A DNA stretch of 44,026 nt from contig NZ_BBCD01000024.1 of NCBI RefSeq assembly GCF_001311865.1, forward strand, positions 1 to 44,026, in the 5' to 3' direction. The notes under the pieces are model-generated. The model searched no databases, was not told the DNA's origin, and was given only the letters and a program-made list of their open reading frames with translations. The number at the start of each line of letters is the position of its first letter. Positions within the stretch are counted from its first letter, which is position 1. This stretch comes from Piscibacillus salipiscarius JCM 13188 (GTDB lineage Bacteria > Bacillota > Bacilli > Bacillales > Alkalibacillaceae). A program made the position numbers and the translations under genes. Positions 1 to 8,867 of the stretch are shown here, piece after piece.

Positions 1-58
1 GTAATGTCATCCACAATTTTTTATTTTACTGGGTTATGTCCCAGCCTCATTTCTTATT

Positions 59-211
59 TTATCGATGTATTTGACGGTCGACTTCTGATACGAGGCGTCG
101 ACTCTCTCTATAGTTCTTCTCACGTTCTTTTTCAATTTGTAATCGTTTCTCGAGCTTCTGACTATACTCCGTGTAACCAACTCCATGCGATTGTTGCATG
201 GCTTTCTCCAT
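59..211 (-). CDS. small hypothetical protein (possible remnant)
   Basis: A minus-strand reading frame of 50 codons from an ATG at 211 to a TAA at 59. The product is highly charged and probably a single helix, with K/E/R-rich stretches such as QKLEKRLQIEKEREK. The same frame stays open upstream to about 250, where two stop codons separate it from an ATG that has a good AGAAAGGA ribosome site (near 270) and a TATAAT-like promoter (near 292-297), so the true gene may start there and be damaged by mutation or sequencing error. A weak hairpin with arms CTGGG/CCCAG at about 30-46 could end the transcript. I do not recognise a family. Confidence 0.35.
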   Translation of the reverse strand: MEKAMQQSHGVGYTEYSQKLEKRLQIEKEREKNYRESRRLVSEVDRQIHR

Positions 212-349
212 TTCGCTTGTGTACGTCAGATCAATCTCATTGTCGTTTTAAAATGACTAAATCATTCCTTTCTTTTAATTACAGTTATTATATTACCATG
301 TGCTGAATTTATACCAAAACTCCATATATCCTCTTTAATAACAATTAAA

Positions 350-384
350 AAGGATATGAGTGGTTTATCCTTACTCATATCCTT
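350..384 (-). terminator. metQ terminator
   Basis: Perfect 12-bp inverted repeat (AAGGATATGAGT / ACTCATATCCTT) just after the metQ stop, followed on the minus strand by a T-rich run. It closes the metNPQ operon. Confidence 0.85.
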
Positions 385-441
385 ACCCTTTATTTTTGAG
401 TTAAATCCTCTTTGTAGTTATCAATTACAAAAAATTTAACT

Positions 442-1289
442 TTATTTGCTTACAGGAACAACAGCTCCATCATATTCTTCCTTAATAAAGTCTTGAATTT
501 CTTCAGAACGAAGTACCTCAACTAACGTTTGAAGGTTTTCGTTATTCTCATCTTCACTACGAGCTGCAATAACATTAACATAAGGTGAATCCGAACCTTC
601 TAAAATAATGGCATCTTCTTCAGGTACAAGTCCTGCTTCAATCGCGTAGTTTGTGTTAATCGCAACTAATGCATTCTCTTCGCGGTTATAGAACTCTGGT
701 AATAAACCTGCTTCAATACTAGCATCAAATTTTAGATTTAATGGGTTTTCAGCAATATCATCTAGCGTTGCTGAAACTGGGTCTATCCCTTCTTTAATTT
801 TTATTAAATCGTGATTTTGCAGTAATGCTAGCACACGACCATGGTCCGCAACTGAACGGCTTAGTAGTACAGTGGTTCCTTCTTTAATGTCATCAACACT
901 TTTGATATTTTTTGAGTAAATTCCCATTGGCTCAATATGAATGCCGCCTAAATTAACAAAGTCATACCCGAATTCTTTCTTTTGATCTTTCAAATACGGA
1001 ATGTGCTGAAAGTAATTAGCATCTAAAGTACCGTTACTTAAATCTTCATTTGGTAACACATAATCTTGATATGACTCAATATTTAATGTGATTCCTTTTC
1101 CCTCTAATAATGGTTTAGCTTCTTCTAGTATTTCAGCGTGCGGAACACTTGTTGCACCTACTGTGATTTCGTTTGATTCTTCTTCTGAACTTCCTGAATC
1201 TCCTGCATTTCCTGATTCACCAGAAGTACCGCATGCGACTAAAACTAATGATAATAAACCGAATAAAATAGTGCGCTTATTTTTTTCAT
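442..1289 (-). CDS. metQ: methionine ABC transporter substrate-binding lipoprotein MetQ (frameshift near start)
   Basis: Binds D/L-methionine outside the membrane and hands it to MetP/MetN. The frame-corrected product is about 282 residues, normal for the NlpA family. It begins with a lipoprotein signal ending LVLVACG (lipobox Cys near residue 20), then a Ser/Glu-rich linker and the typical core with VGATSVPHAEIL and NVIAARSEDE. The ATG at 1287-1289 has AAAAGGG-like sequence upstream, but a run of seven T (1280-1286) must be eight for the frame to reach the body; as written, the open frame starts only at an internal GTG (1059). It is the last gene of metN-metP-metQ. Family certain; the frameshift is most likely a homopolymer read error. 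Confidence 0.93.
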
Positions 1290-1346
1290 TTTAAAAAGCT
1301 CCCTTCAATATCTTCTTTTTATTTATGTTCAGTTGTAAACAACTTA

Positions 1347-2015
1347 CTAACGTTTATCTAATGTTTTGGATAGGAAATCTCCAATGAATTGAAAAATAAA
1401 AACAATAACTACAATAAAGATTGTACAAGCAACGACAACATCAATATCTCGCCTTTGAAACCCTTTCAAATAAGCAAGGTCCCCTAGACCTCCCGCACCG
1501 ATAACTCCGGCCATTGCTGTATAACTGATAAGGGCAATGGCAGTAACCGTAATTCCTGAGATTAGCGCCGGCATCGATTCTGGAAGCAACACTTTAAAGA
1601 TAATCGTTCGAGTCTTTGCTCCCATTGACTTCGCTGCTTCAATGACTCCCTTGTCAACTTCTTTAAATGCAATTTCTACAAGTCTTGCATAGAAAGGTGC
1701 TGCGCCAATAATCAAAGCTGGTAGTGCTGCTTTAGGGCCCCTAATCGTTCCCATTAAGAAGTCCGTAAATGGGAATAACAATAAGATTAGTATTATAAAC
1801 GGTATAGCACGGAAAACGTTGACGACTGTTGCTGTCACGCCATTTAACAATTTATTTTGCCACAAGTTCCCTTTCTCAGTTAAAAACAATAAAAGACCTA
1901 ATAAAATTCCAAGAATCAATGTGCCAATCACTGAAATAATCGTCATGTATAAAGTTTCGTAAGTGGCTGTCCACATTTCATCCATTTGTACATTTGGAAA
2001 TAAATCAGTCAACAT
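1347..2015 (-). CDS. metP: methionine ABC transporter permease MetP (MetI)
   Basis: Membrane subunit of the methionine importer. The intact 222-residue protein has about five hydrophobic segments and the ABC-permease EAA loop (EAAKSMGAKTRTIIFKVLLPESMPALISG), which contacts the MetN ATPase. Length and sequence are typical of the MetI family. Its start overlaps the end of metN by 11 bases, so the two are translationally coupled; metQ follows after 57 bases. Expression is set by the two SAM-I riboswitches ahead of metN. Confidence 0.96.
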   Translation of the reverse strand: MLTDLFPNVQMDEMWTATYETLYMTIISVIGTLILGILLGLLLFLTEKGNLWQNKLLNGVTATVVNVFRAIPFIILILLLFPFTDFLMGTIRGPKAALPALIIGAAPFYARLVEIAFKEVDKGVIEAAKSMGAKTRTIIFKVLLPESMPALISGITVTAIALISYTAMAGVIGAGGLGDLAYLKGFQRRDIDVVVACTIFIVVIVFIFQFIGDFLSKTLDKR

Positions 2016-3033
2016 CTTGAATCACCTCAACTTCCACACCCGATGACTGAATATAGTTGATCGTTTCGGTGATAACCTTTTGATCGCCACTAATCTCAAC
2101 ATAAAGCGTTCCATAAGCTCCTTCTTGAGTTGGCGAAATGGAACCTTGTAAAATGTTAATGTCAACAACGTACTTTCTTAATACATCTGAAATGAGTGCC
2201 CGCTTTGCATCATTACCGATGAAGTGAAGTTTAACCACTTCGCTATTTGAATCGTTAGTGACGAATCGATGTAAACCTTCTTGGTTATGCTCGAGTGGAC
2301 TGAGTTGCTGCACAAAGCGCTTAGCAGTTTTAGACTGCGGTTTCACAAATACATCTAACACGTCACCTTGTTCAACGACCTTGCCTTGATCCATAACAGC
2401 TACGCGGTGACAAATTTTCTGAATCACATGCATCTCGTGAGTGATCATGATAATCGTTAAGTTTAGTTTTTTATTAATAGATACAAGAAGATCCAAAATA
2501 TCATCCGTTGTTTCTGGGTCTAATGCAGAAGTTGCCTCATCACAAAGTAAGACGTCTGGATCATTTGCCAGCGCTCTGGCAATCCCAACGCGCTGCTTTT
2601 GACCGCCACTTAATTGAGATGGATAAGAATTTTCTCTTCCCTTCAGACCAACAAGCTCGATTAATTCAGATACTTTCTCTTTACGTTCTGATTTTGAAAC
2701 ACCCGCAATTTCAAGCGGGAAAGCAATGTTCTCAAACACTGTTCTTGACCAAAGCAGATTAAAGTGCTGAAAAATCATCCCGATTTTCTGGCGCTCTTTA
2801 CGAAGCTTGCCTATATTTAAGCTTGTAATATTGGTCTGATTAATCGTAACGTCCCCGTTCGTTGGTTCCTCTAAGCGGTTAATCAATCTAATGAAAGTAC
2901 TTTTCCCCGCGCCACTGTAACCAATGACACCGAAAATCTCACCTTTATCTATGTTAATAGACACATCATCGACGGCTTTAACTTCTTGATGTTTTGTTTT
3001 AAAGACCTTTGACAATCCTTTAATTGAAATCAT
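2005..3033 (-). CDS. metN: methionine ABC transporter ATP-binding protein MetN
   Basis: ATPase driving methionine import. The 342-residue protein is intact: Walker A GYSGAGKST (38-46), Q-loop near FQHFNLLWSRTVFENIAFPLEI, signature LSGGQ (141-145), Walker B VLLCDE (161-166) and an H-loop in MITHEMHVI. After about residue 260 it carries the C-terminal NIL/ACT-like domain that senses methionine and inhibits the transporter in this family. First gene of the operon; its leader is the tandem SAM-I riboswitch region at 3081-3451. Confidence 0.97.
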   Translation of the reverse strand: MISIKGLSKVFKTKHQEVKAVDDVSINIDKGEIFGVIGYSGAGKSTFIRLINRLEEPTNGDVTINQTNITSLNIGKLRKERQKIGMIFQHFNLLWSRTVFENIAFPLEIAGVSKSERKEKVSELIELVGLKGRENSYPSQLSGGQKQRVGIARALANDPDVLLCDEATSALDPETTDDILDLLVSINKKLNLTIIMITHEMHVIQKICHRVAVMDQGKVVEQGDVLDVFVKPQSKTAKRFVQQLSPLEHNQEGLHRFVTNDSNSEVVKLHFIGNDAKRALISDVLRKYVVDINILQGSISPTQEGAYGTLYVEISGDQKVITETINYIQSSGVEVEVIQDVD

Positions 3034-3080
3034 GTAAAAATCTCCCTTTAACCCTTTTAATCATTAATGATTTAATCAGT

Positions 3081-3116
3081 AAAAAGACCTTTCCGTTCAT
3101 AAGAGAACAGAAAGGT
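3081..3116 (-). terminator. riboswitch-controlled terminator, metN-proximal
   Basis: On the minus strand ACCTTTCtGTTC pairs with GAACgGAAAGGT around the loop TCTTAT, followed by CTTTTT. It lies immediately 3' of the second SAM-I aptamer and its left part can pair with the aptamer's P1 region (GAGAACGG), as expected of a SAM-dependent attenuator. Confidence 0.88.
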
Positions 3117-3125
3117 ACATCCGTT

Positions 3126-3232
3126 CTCTTATCTACCAAAGCATCATACTTTGCAGGAATTAGCACCTGTCAGGAACACCTGATGGTTGCCGGGCTTCGT
3201 AGGGCCAGTCCCTCCACCTCTCTGGATAAGAG
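3126..3232 (-). promoter_or_regulatory. SAM-I (S-box) riboswitch, metN-proximal copy
   Basis: Clear S-box on the minus strand: P1 arms CTCTTATC/GATAAGAG enclose the conserved AGAGAGGTGGAGGGACTGGCCC, GAAGCCCGGCAACC, CAGGTG...CAGGTGCTAATTCC and the P4 hairpin. With the terminator at 3081-3116 it should switch metNPQ off when S-adenosylmethionine is high. It follows an almost identical upstream copy. Confidence 0.96.
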
Positions 3233-3291
3233 TATTATTTGTATATTTTTATATATAAATCATCTTAGTGAATATTCTTAGGACGAAAAAT

Positions 3292-3327
3292 AAAAAGCCC
3301 TTTTCATGCAAGCGCAAGAAAAGAGCC
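3292..3327 (-). terminator. riboswitch-controlled terminator, promoter-proximal
   Basis: On the minus strand GCTCTTTTCTTG pairs with CATGAAAAGGGC (two mismatches), followed by TTTTT. It directly follows the first SAM-I aptamer, so transcription has to pass two SAM-sensitive terminators before metN. Confidence 0.85.
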
Positions 3328-3345
3328 GAATTCACCGTCACTTTT

Positions 3346-3451
3346 CTTATCTTGCAATGAATCTCTTCATTGCTGGAATTAGCACCTGTTAGGAATATCC
3401 TAATGGTTGCCGGGCTTCGCAGGGCCAGTTCCCTCCGCCTCTCTGGATAAG
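3346..3451 (-). promoter_or_regulatory. SAM-I (S-box) riboswitch, promoter-proximal copy
   Basis: Second complete S-box: P1 arms CTTATC/GATAAG, the conserved AGAGAGGCGGAGGGAACTGGCCC, GAAGCCCGGCAACC and ACAGGTGCTAATTCC elements. It is closest to the promoter and has its own terminator (3292-3327). The core is very similar to the downstream copy, pointing to duplication; variable arms P3 and P4 differ. Confidence 0.96.
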
Positions 3452-3482
3452 AAATCATGTTTTATTAATTTGATTGATTTTT

Positions 3483-3511
3483 ATGTTAGCATGGTAATGT
3501 AGACAAGTCAA
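3483..3511 (-). promoter_or_regulatory. metNPQ promoter
   Basis: Minus-strand TTGACT (3506-3511), 17-bp spacer, TAACAT (3483-3488): a good vegetative sigma-A promoter starting the RNA about 25 bases ahead of the first S-box. It lies between metN and the divergent thioredoxin-like gene. Confidence 0.8.
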
Positions 3512-3541
3512 TAATAAAATCTTATTAAAGGATGATCAACA

Positions 3542-3962
3542 ATGAAAGCACCAATTTTCGAACTTCCTTTCCTAGATAGTCCTAACCAAACATTTAATTT
3601 AGAAGATGTATTAGGAAAAAAAGTCGTTCTAATAACTTTTGGGTGTCATGGTGCCCTGACTGCGCTCGTGACCTTCCTAAAAAGAGCAGTTCTATAAAAC
3701 ATCTCGCAATGATGAATTAGAAATGCTGACGATTAATGTTACGAGTCGTGAGCATGGTGAAGAAGAAGCGCTAAAATATCAGGAACAATTTTTAACAGAA
3801 CCTGTTCTAAAAGATAACGGACGAGAAGTTTATGACCTATACGAATGTGAAGGTGTTCCAACAACCATCATTATAGATAAAGAGGGACAAGTCGTTGGAC
3901 ATTTTGGAGATCAAGCTGAATTCGTCTCCATCGTTCATAAATTAAGCGAGGCCTTAAACTAA
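3542..3962 (+). CDS. cytosolic TlpA/peroxiredoxin-like thiol-disulfide protein (two frameshifts)
   Basis: Frame-corrected product of about 140 residues with a thioredoxin fold: it starts MKAPIFELPFL, then the active-site stretch TFWVSWCPDCARDLP with a WCPDC redox motif near residue 40, and the cis-proline loop EGVPTTIIIDKEGQVVGHFG near residue 110. No signal peptide, so it should act in the cytoplasm, unlike ResA/StoA. The ATG at 3542 follows AAAGGATGA. Two homopolymer gaps (TTTT at 3637-3640, AAAAA at 3679-3683) break the frame around the active site; both disappear if one base is added to each run. Divergent from metN. The precise redox partner is not visible. Confidence 0.85.
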
Positions 3963-4264
3963 GTAAGGCCCCATTTCTTTCAATAAGTATGGAACAGAAT
4001 GAAATGTGTACAATCGATCTTTAAGCTCGCCTTGTCTAAATACCATCAAGCATGGAACGCTTGTCACTTCATGTGCTTGCACCCAGTCAGGTGCTAACGT
4101 TGCATTAAGTTCATAAAATTTATCTTGTTCTAAAGTTTCTTCAATATATTCAAGCATTCGCCGAGCTACTTTACACGTCCCGCAGAAAGGACTATTCACA
4201 AACACGATGTGATAGTCCTTTTTTGGGTTATAAAGTGAGCTTGTTTCTGGCTTATTTCAATCAC
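3954..4264 (-). CDS. yusE: thioredoxin-like protein YusE (frameshift)
   Basis: Small thioredoxin-family protein of about 103 residues with the active site PFCGTCKVARRM near residue 30 and the cis-proline segment VTSVPCLMVFRQGEL. Start: GTG at 4262-4264 with AAAGGG eight bases upstream, two bases after the yusF stop, so the pair is coupled. The N-terminal codons (VIEISQKQAHFITQK) join the body if one base is added to the T run at 4219-4224. The 3' end overlaps the convergent thioredoxin-like gene by nine bases. Position between metNPQ and yusF-gcvH is as in Bacillus subtilis; substrate unknown. Confidence 0.85.
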
Positions 4265-4266
4265 GA

Positions 4267-4626
4267 TTAAAACCCTTTCAAGTACTCCGTTTTGACTTTC
4301 ATATTAGCTGACAATAATAAAGATGCTAACACATTCTCAGGTGCATCCTCAACTTCGCGGTACTTTTTATCAATATAAATGTTCTCAGCATGGGATAGCT
4401 CTTGATTTAACATTTTTCGTAACTTTTTACCAGGCTCATCCGTATCGGTGAAAATATACACATCTCGTTCGAACAATTGATAATCATCCACAAGCTCTTC
4501 AAGTGCGTCAATACCTAAAGTTCCAAATGTACAAAGTATAAAAACATCTTCATCATCTAAGATCTTCTGAATCTTTTTACGATCCTGTTTACCCTCTACA
4601 ATTAACACTCTCGGTAATTCATCCAT
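4267..4626 (-). CDS. yusF: Toprim-domain protein YusF
   Basis: Short (119-residue) stand-alone Toprim protein. The metal-binding signature is complete: acidic VEGKQD near the N-terminus and the DxD in IFTDTDEPGKKLRKML. Such small Toprim proteins resemble the nuclease/primase catalytic fold, including RNase M5, but their function is not established. I chose the ATG at 4624-4626 because GGTGAT lies six bases upstream; an upstream ATG (4647) gives seven more residues but lacks a ribosome site. Forms a cluster with gcvH upstream and yusE downstream. Confidence 0.85.
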   Translation of the reverse strand: MDELPRVLIVEGKQDRKKIQKILDDEDVFILCTFGTLGIDALEELVDDYQLFERDVYIFTDTDEPGKKLRKMLNQELSHAENIYIDKKYREVEDAPENVLASLLLSANMKVKTEYLKGF

Positions 4627-4722
4627 GTCATCACCATCTATCATCATTGAGCGACATTTCGCTTAGTATTATTTATATTCTCACCATTTATTTAAACTAG
4701 TCATTATGTTTAGATATAAGAA

Positions 4723-4752
4723 AAGCCGACCCAATAGGATCAGCCTTTTTTC
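4723..4752 (-). terminator. gcvH terminator
   Basis: Minus-strand hairpin AGGCTGATCC/GGGTCGGCTT with loop TATT followed by TTTCTT, five bases after the gcvH stop. Confidence 0.75.
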
Positions 4753-4756
4753 GAGA

Positions 4757-5140
4757 TTACTCAGAATCTGTCATTTCTTGATATTCATCTGCGTCCATTA
4801 AGTCATCTAGCTGAGAATCGTCACTTAGTTCAACAACAACCATCCAAGCTTTTTCGAATGGTGATTCGTTTACTAATTCAGGACTATCTTCAAGCTCTTC
4901 ATTAATTTCAACAATCTTACCTGAAACTGGAGCGTAAAGCTCAGAAACTGTTTTAACAGATTCAACGCTACCGAACGGCTCATCTAATTCTAGTTCGTCT
5001 CCTACTTCTGGTAGTTCAACGAATACGATGTCGCCTAGTTCATCTTGTGCGAATTCTGTAATTCCAATTCTAACTTTGTCTCCTTCAACTTTTACCCATT
5101 CGTGTTCTTTAGAATAACGATACTCTTTCGGTAAGCTCAT
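4757..5140 (-). CDS. gcvH: glycine cleavage system H protein
   Basis: Lipoyl carrier of the glycine cleavage system; in Bacillus it also passes lipoyl groups to other 2-oxoacid dehydrogenases. The intact 127-residue protein has the lipoylation site in [16 protein letters not shown] (Lys63) and the barrel-sandwich fold pattern, with a very acidic C-terminus ([16 protein letters not shown]). It stands alone, without gcvT or gcvP, which supports the wider lipoyl-relay role. Start ATG follows GGAGGGTTAAGAA. Own terminator at 4723-4752. Confidence 0.97.
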   Translation of the reverse strand: MSLPKEYRYSKEHEWVKVEGDKVRIGITEFAQDELGDIVFVELPEVGDELELDEPFGSVESVKTVSELYAPVSGKIVEINEELEDSPELVNESPFEKAWMVVVELSDDSQLDDLMDADEYQEMTDSE

Positions 5141-5218
5141 TTCTTAACCCTCCAACTTTTCAATATCTAAAGTTAATGATACAACAAAATACTGATTTTT
5201 TACACAATATTAATTAAG

Positions 5219-5574
5219 TTATTTCCAAGTTTCCTCAAAAGTTTCTTCTTTGAACCCGACTGTTACGTTTTGGCCATCTGTTACAATCGGCCGCTTGATC
5301 AACATTCCATCTGAAGCCAAAAGTTCGGTCATCTCATCTTCAGACATACCTTTTAACTTGTCTTTAAGTCCTAGCTCTCTGTACTTTTTCCCAGACGTGT
5401 TAAAAAACTTTTGGCTGGAAGCTCGCTTTTCTGAATAAAACTCTTTAACTCCTCTTGAGACGGAGGATTGTCAACAATATGTATGGAATCATACTCAACT
5501 CCATTTTCATCTAACCATTTTAACGCTTTACGGCATGTCCCGCATTTCGGGTACTGATAGACTTTTAAACCCAT
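5219..5574 (-). CDS. yusI: ArsC/Spx-family thioredoxin-fold protein YusI (frameshift)
   Basis: Frame-corrected product of about 118 residues of the ArsC/Spx family: N-terminal YPKCGTCRKALKWL (CxxC at about 11-14), SELPAKKFFNTSGKKYRELGL, and the family LIKRPIVTDGQNVTVGF segment toward the C-terminus. True arsenate reductases have a CX5R loop; here CGTCRK is a CxxC, so a redox or Spx-like role is likelier than arsenate reduction. The frame is broken at a four-T run (5409-5412) that needs five; the gene then runs to the TAA at 5219. It precedes gcvH, as in B. subtilis. Confidence 0.88.
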
Positions 5575-5664
5575 GAGAGCACCTCCTAATTGGTATCATA
5601 ACATAAAAATTTAGGATTCGGATATTTAAAGTGTTGCTATTGAGGTTTAGTTATTAGCGGATTA

Positions 5665-5797
5665 GCTTTCTTTAGCTGTGTTTCGTCCTCTTATGGGCGT
5701 TTATCCCATTCCTATAGGTGTGTTTCGCTTCCCTATGGGTGTGTTTTTCCTTTCCTATGGGTGTGTTCCACATTCCTATGGGTGTAACTCACTCCTA
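5665..5797. repeat. degenerate tandem repeat array A (unit ~21 bp)
   Basis: About six imperfect copies of TTCCTATGGGTGTGTTTC with start-to-start spacing of 19-23 bp, most alike between 5690 and 5790. It fills the gap between yusI and the fadE terminator and holds no credible gene. Spacing is close to two turns of the DNA helix. Copies vary, so it looks old. Compare arrays B (29904-30019) and C (36400-36540), which share spacing but not unit sequence. Confidence 0.8.
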
Positions 5798-5831
5798 TTA
5801 AAAAAACAGCCGGGAGCACACCCGGCTGTTT
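5798..5831 (-). terminator. fadE terminator
   Basis: Perfect 11-bp arms AAACAGCCGGG/CCCGGCTGTTT with a six-base loop ten bases after the fadE stop; T-runs on both sides make it work in either direction. Confidence 0.9.
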
Positions 5832-5841
5832 ACCTTATAAA

Positions 5842-7626
5842 TTAAACAACATATTTTTCAGCGTCGATAATCGCAGCTGCGATTTCACGCTTCTTCTCAA
5901 TCACGTTAATTGGATCGTGACGAGTAAGCTTGCGAAGTGCACCTAGCATCATGCGTAGGCTGTCACCTTCATCGCTTGCGATTAATGTTTCTTTCGCGTG
6001 AGCTTCAATGCGGTTAAACGCTTCTTGTACGTAAACTTGAGTTAAGTTAAGTTTCTGCTTGCTCTTCTCAGAACCAGCGCTATCTAATGATTTTTGCGTA
6101 CGTAGAATCGCTGATTCCATGTTATAAATCTCAGCAGCAACGTCTGCAATGTTCACTAATAACTCTTGCTCTTGCTCAAGCTTTTCACCGTATTTCTGAG
6201 CTGCAATACCTGCTACTAATAAACCAATTTTCTTAGCATTCTTAAGTAGGTAGTATTCTTGCTCAAGTGGCTCATCGCCAACAGGTTCAGGCATCATTGT
6301 CATGAGTTCTTCTTGTAGGCCTTGAGCTTTTTGTAATAAAGGAAGTTCACCTTTCATGGCCTTCTTCATGAAAGTTCCAGGTACTAGCATACGGTTGATT
6401 TCGTTTGTACCTTCGAAAATACGGTTGATACGCGAGTCGCGGTACATACGCTCAACTTCATATTCTTGCATGAAGCCATAACCACCGTGGATTTGAACTG
6501 CTTCATCTACTGCAAAGTCTAGTAATTCAGTTGCCATATATTTGTTCATGGAGCACTCAATTGCGTATTCTGCGATACTTTTCGCAACTTCATTACCTTC
6601 GTTAAGCTGCTCTTTCGTAAGGCCGCCTAAACGCTGTTCGAATAAACCAACTGTACGGTAAACTGCACTTTCGTTTGCATACGTGTTTGCCGCAACGCTT
6701 GCTAGTTTCTCTTGAATAAGACGGAATTTAGAAATTGGTGTGTTGAACTGTTTACGCTCATTAGCATATTTAGTTGCCACTTCAATCGCGTGCTTAGCGC
6801 CACCAACGCCGCCAATTGCTAGCTTGTAACGTCCAACGTTTAGGATGTTGAATGCGATCACGTGTCCGCGACCAATTTCGCCTAAAACGTTCTCAACTGG
6901 TACTTCAGCATCTTCTAAGATTAAGGTACGAGTAGAAGACGATTTAATACCCATTTTCTTCTCTTCAGCACCTGTTGATACGCCTGGGAATTCACGTTCA
7001 ACGATAAATGCTGTGAATTTCTCGCCATCAATTTTCGCATAAACAACGAACACATCTGCGAAAGCAGAGTTGGTAATCCACTGTTTTTCTCCGTTTAATA
7101 CGTAGTGAGTTCCAGCTTCATTTAATTTCGCTGTCGTCTTTGCACCTAATGCATCTGATCCAGAACCTGGCTCAGTTAAGGCATAGGCTGCTAATTTTTC
7201 ACCCGTTGCTAAAGCAGGTAAATATTTTTGCTTTTGCTCTTCATTTCCGAAAAATACGATTGGAAGTGAACCAATACCAACATGTGCACCGTGTGTAATT
7301 GAAAAACCACCAGCTAGTGACATTTTTTCAGTAATTAGTGAAGACGTGATTTTATCAAGCTCTAAACCACCATATTCTTCAGGAACATCTGCACCTAATA
7401 GACCAAGTTCCCCTGCTTTCTTTAATAAATCAACTGACTTATCAAACTCATGGTTTTCTAAGTTATCAATCACTGGCCATACTTCATTCTTCACATACTC
7501 TTCAGTCGTTCTCGCAATCATCTTATGTTCTTCAGTAAAATCTTCAGGCGTTAAAATATCTTCAGCCTTCACATCTTCGACTAAGAAGCCGCCACCCTTA
7601 AATACTTTTTCAGTTGTTTCACTCAT
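5842..7626 (-). CDS. fadE: acyl-CoA dehydrogenase FadE
   Basis: First oxidation step of fatty-acid beta-oxidation (acyl-CoA to trans-2-enoyl-CoA, electrons to ETF). Intact, 594 residues, the length of the Bacillus FadE/YusJ type, which has an extra C-terminal helical domain beyond the usual 380-residue core. Visible motifs: YALTEPGSGSDALGAKTTA and EKQWITNSAFADVFVVYAK (FAD/substrate site), QIHGGYGFMQEYEVERMYRDSRI and the catalytic-Glu motif FEGTNEINR near residue 410. It is the last gene of the fadM-fadN-fadA-fadE cluster, 20 bases after fadA, and shares its FadR control. Confidence 0.96.
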   Translation of the reverse strand: MSETTEKVFKGGGFLVEDVKAEDILTPEDFTEEHKMIARTTEEYVKNEVWPVIDNLENHEFDKSVDLLKKAGELGLLGADVPEEYGGLELDKITSSLITEKMSLAGGFSITHGAHVGIGSLPIVFFGNEEQKQKYLPALATGEKLAAYALTEPGSGSDALGAKTTAKLNEAGTHYVLNGEKQWITNSAFADVFVVYAKIDGEKFTAFIVEREFPGVSTGAEEKKMGIKSSSTRTLILEDAEVPVENVLGEIGRGHVIAFNILNVGRYKLAIGGVGGAKHAIEVATKYANERKQFNTPISKFRLIQEKLASVAANTYANESAVYRTVGLFEQRLGGLTKEQLNEGNEVAKSIAEYAIECSMNKYMATELLDFAVDEAVQIHGGYGFMQEYEVERMYRDSRINRIFEGTNEINRMLVPGTFMKKAMKGELPLLQKAQGLQEELMTMMPEPVGDEPLEQEYYLLKNAKKIGLLVAGIAAQKYGEKLEQEQELLVNIADVAAEIYNMESAILRTQKSLDSAGSEKSKQKLNLTQVYVQEAFNRIEAHAKETLIASDEGDSLRMMLGALRKLTRHDPINVIEKKREIAAAIIDAEKYVV

Positions 7627-7646
7627 TTTAAAATCCCCCTTGGATA

Positions 7647-8821
7647 TTAAAGTAATTCAAATACTCCAGCAGCGCCCATGCCGCCGCCAATACACATTGT
7701 TACGACACCATATTTCACATCACGACGCTTCATTTCGTTCATAAGTGAAATGGTTAGTTTGGTACCCGTACAACCTAGTGGGTGACCTAAAGCAATTGCA
7801 CCACCATTGACGTTAACAATATCTTCGTTTAAGCCAAGCTCACGAATAACTTGTAACGACTGAGAGGCGAACGCTTCATTTAATTCGAATAAGCCAATGT
7901 CATCTAGTGTTAAACCTGCTTGTTCTACAGCTTTTGGTATGGCTTTTACAGGACCGACGCCCATGATTTCAGGCTCTACACCTGCTACCGTAAATGAATG
8001 GAACTTTAAGATTGGTTTAAGTCCTTCTTTTTCAGCCTTTTCACGATCCATCACTAAAACAGATGCCGCGCCATCACTCATTTGTGATGAGTTACCTGCT
8101 GTAACACTTCCTTTTACATTAAATGCAGGTTTTAGCTTTCCTAGAATATCTTTTGTCGTTCCGGCACGTACACCTTCGTCACGGTCAAGCGTAACTGTTG
8201 TTTCTTTTACTTTGTTATCAGGACCTAGCTCACGGTTTGTTACCTTAACTGGAACGATTTCGTCATCAAATTTACCTTCTTGTAATGCTTTCGCAGCACG
8301 TTCGTGACTACGAGCAGCGAATTCATCTTGATCTTCACGAGATACACCAAACGTTGAGCAACTTCCTCTGCTGTATGCCCCATTGACATATAATAACCAG
8401 GAGCGTTCTGAACCAACTCAAGGTTTGGTTTAATCACATGGCCTCCCATCGGAATTAGGCTCATTGATTCAGCTCCGCCTGCTATAATCGCTTCACTACC
8501 TCCGACCATAATACGTTCAGCTGCATAAGCGATACTTTGTAAACCTGATGAGCAATAACGGTTGATGGTAATACCCGGTACATCATTAGGTAGTCCAGCA
8601 AGACCTGCAATATTACGTGCCATGTTCATCCCTTGTTCTGCTTCTGGCATCGCACATCCCATGATCACATCGTCAATCGGTCCATCATAGTTGTTTGCGC
8701 GTTTTAATGTTTCTTTAACCGTAAGCGCTGCTAGATCATCAGGGCGTGTATTAGCAAGTGTTCCTTTTTTCGCTTTACCTACAGGTGTTCTGGCACCCGC
8801 TACAATAACTGCTTCTCTCAA
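7647..8821 (-). CDS. fadA: acetyl-CoA acyltransferase (3-ketoacyl-CoA thiolase) FadA (frameshift)
   Basis: Thiolytic last step of beta-oxidation. Frame-corrected length 391 residues, standard for thiolases. The nucleophile is in NRYCSSGLQ (Cys90), with NEAFASQ, the histidine motif GGAIALGHPLGCTG and the C-terminal CIGGGMGAAG loop, so all catalytic elements are present. The frame breaks at a three-A run (8349-8351, reading EEVAQRFGVSREDQDEFAARS when one base is added). Lies 20 bases before fadE and 46 after fadN. Confidence 0.95.
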
Positions 8822-8867
8822 AATGGTTCCCCCTCTTCTATTCGAGATTTAACTCTTTAACGAACGA

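Noticed and set aside
5371..5574. yusI as a truncated 67-residue protein
   Set aside because: The next frame continues with the complete family C-terminus to 5219; one base in a T run explains the stop.
5219..5574. Arsenate reductase function for yusI
   Set aside because: The active site is CGTC, without the ArsC CX5R loop, and there are no ars genes nearby.
7346..7744. Plus-strand frame of 132 codons over fadE/fadA
   Set aside because: Serine/proline-rich antisense translation of the fadE 5' end and fadA 3' end; no ribosome site.
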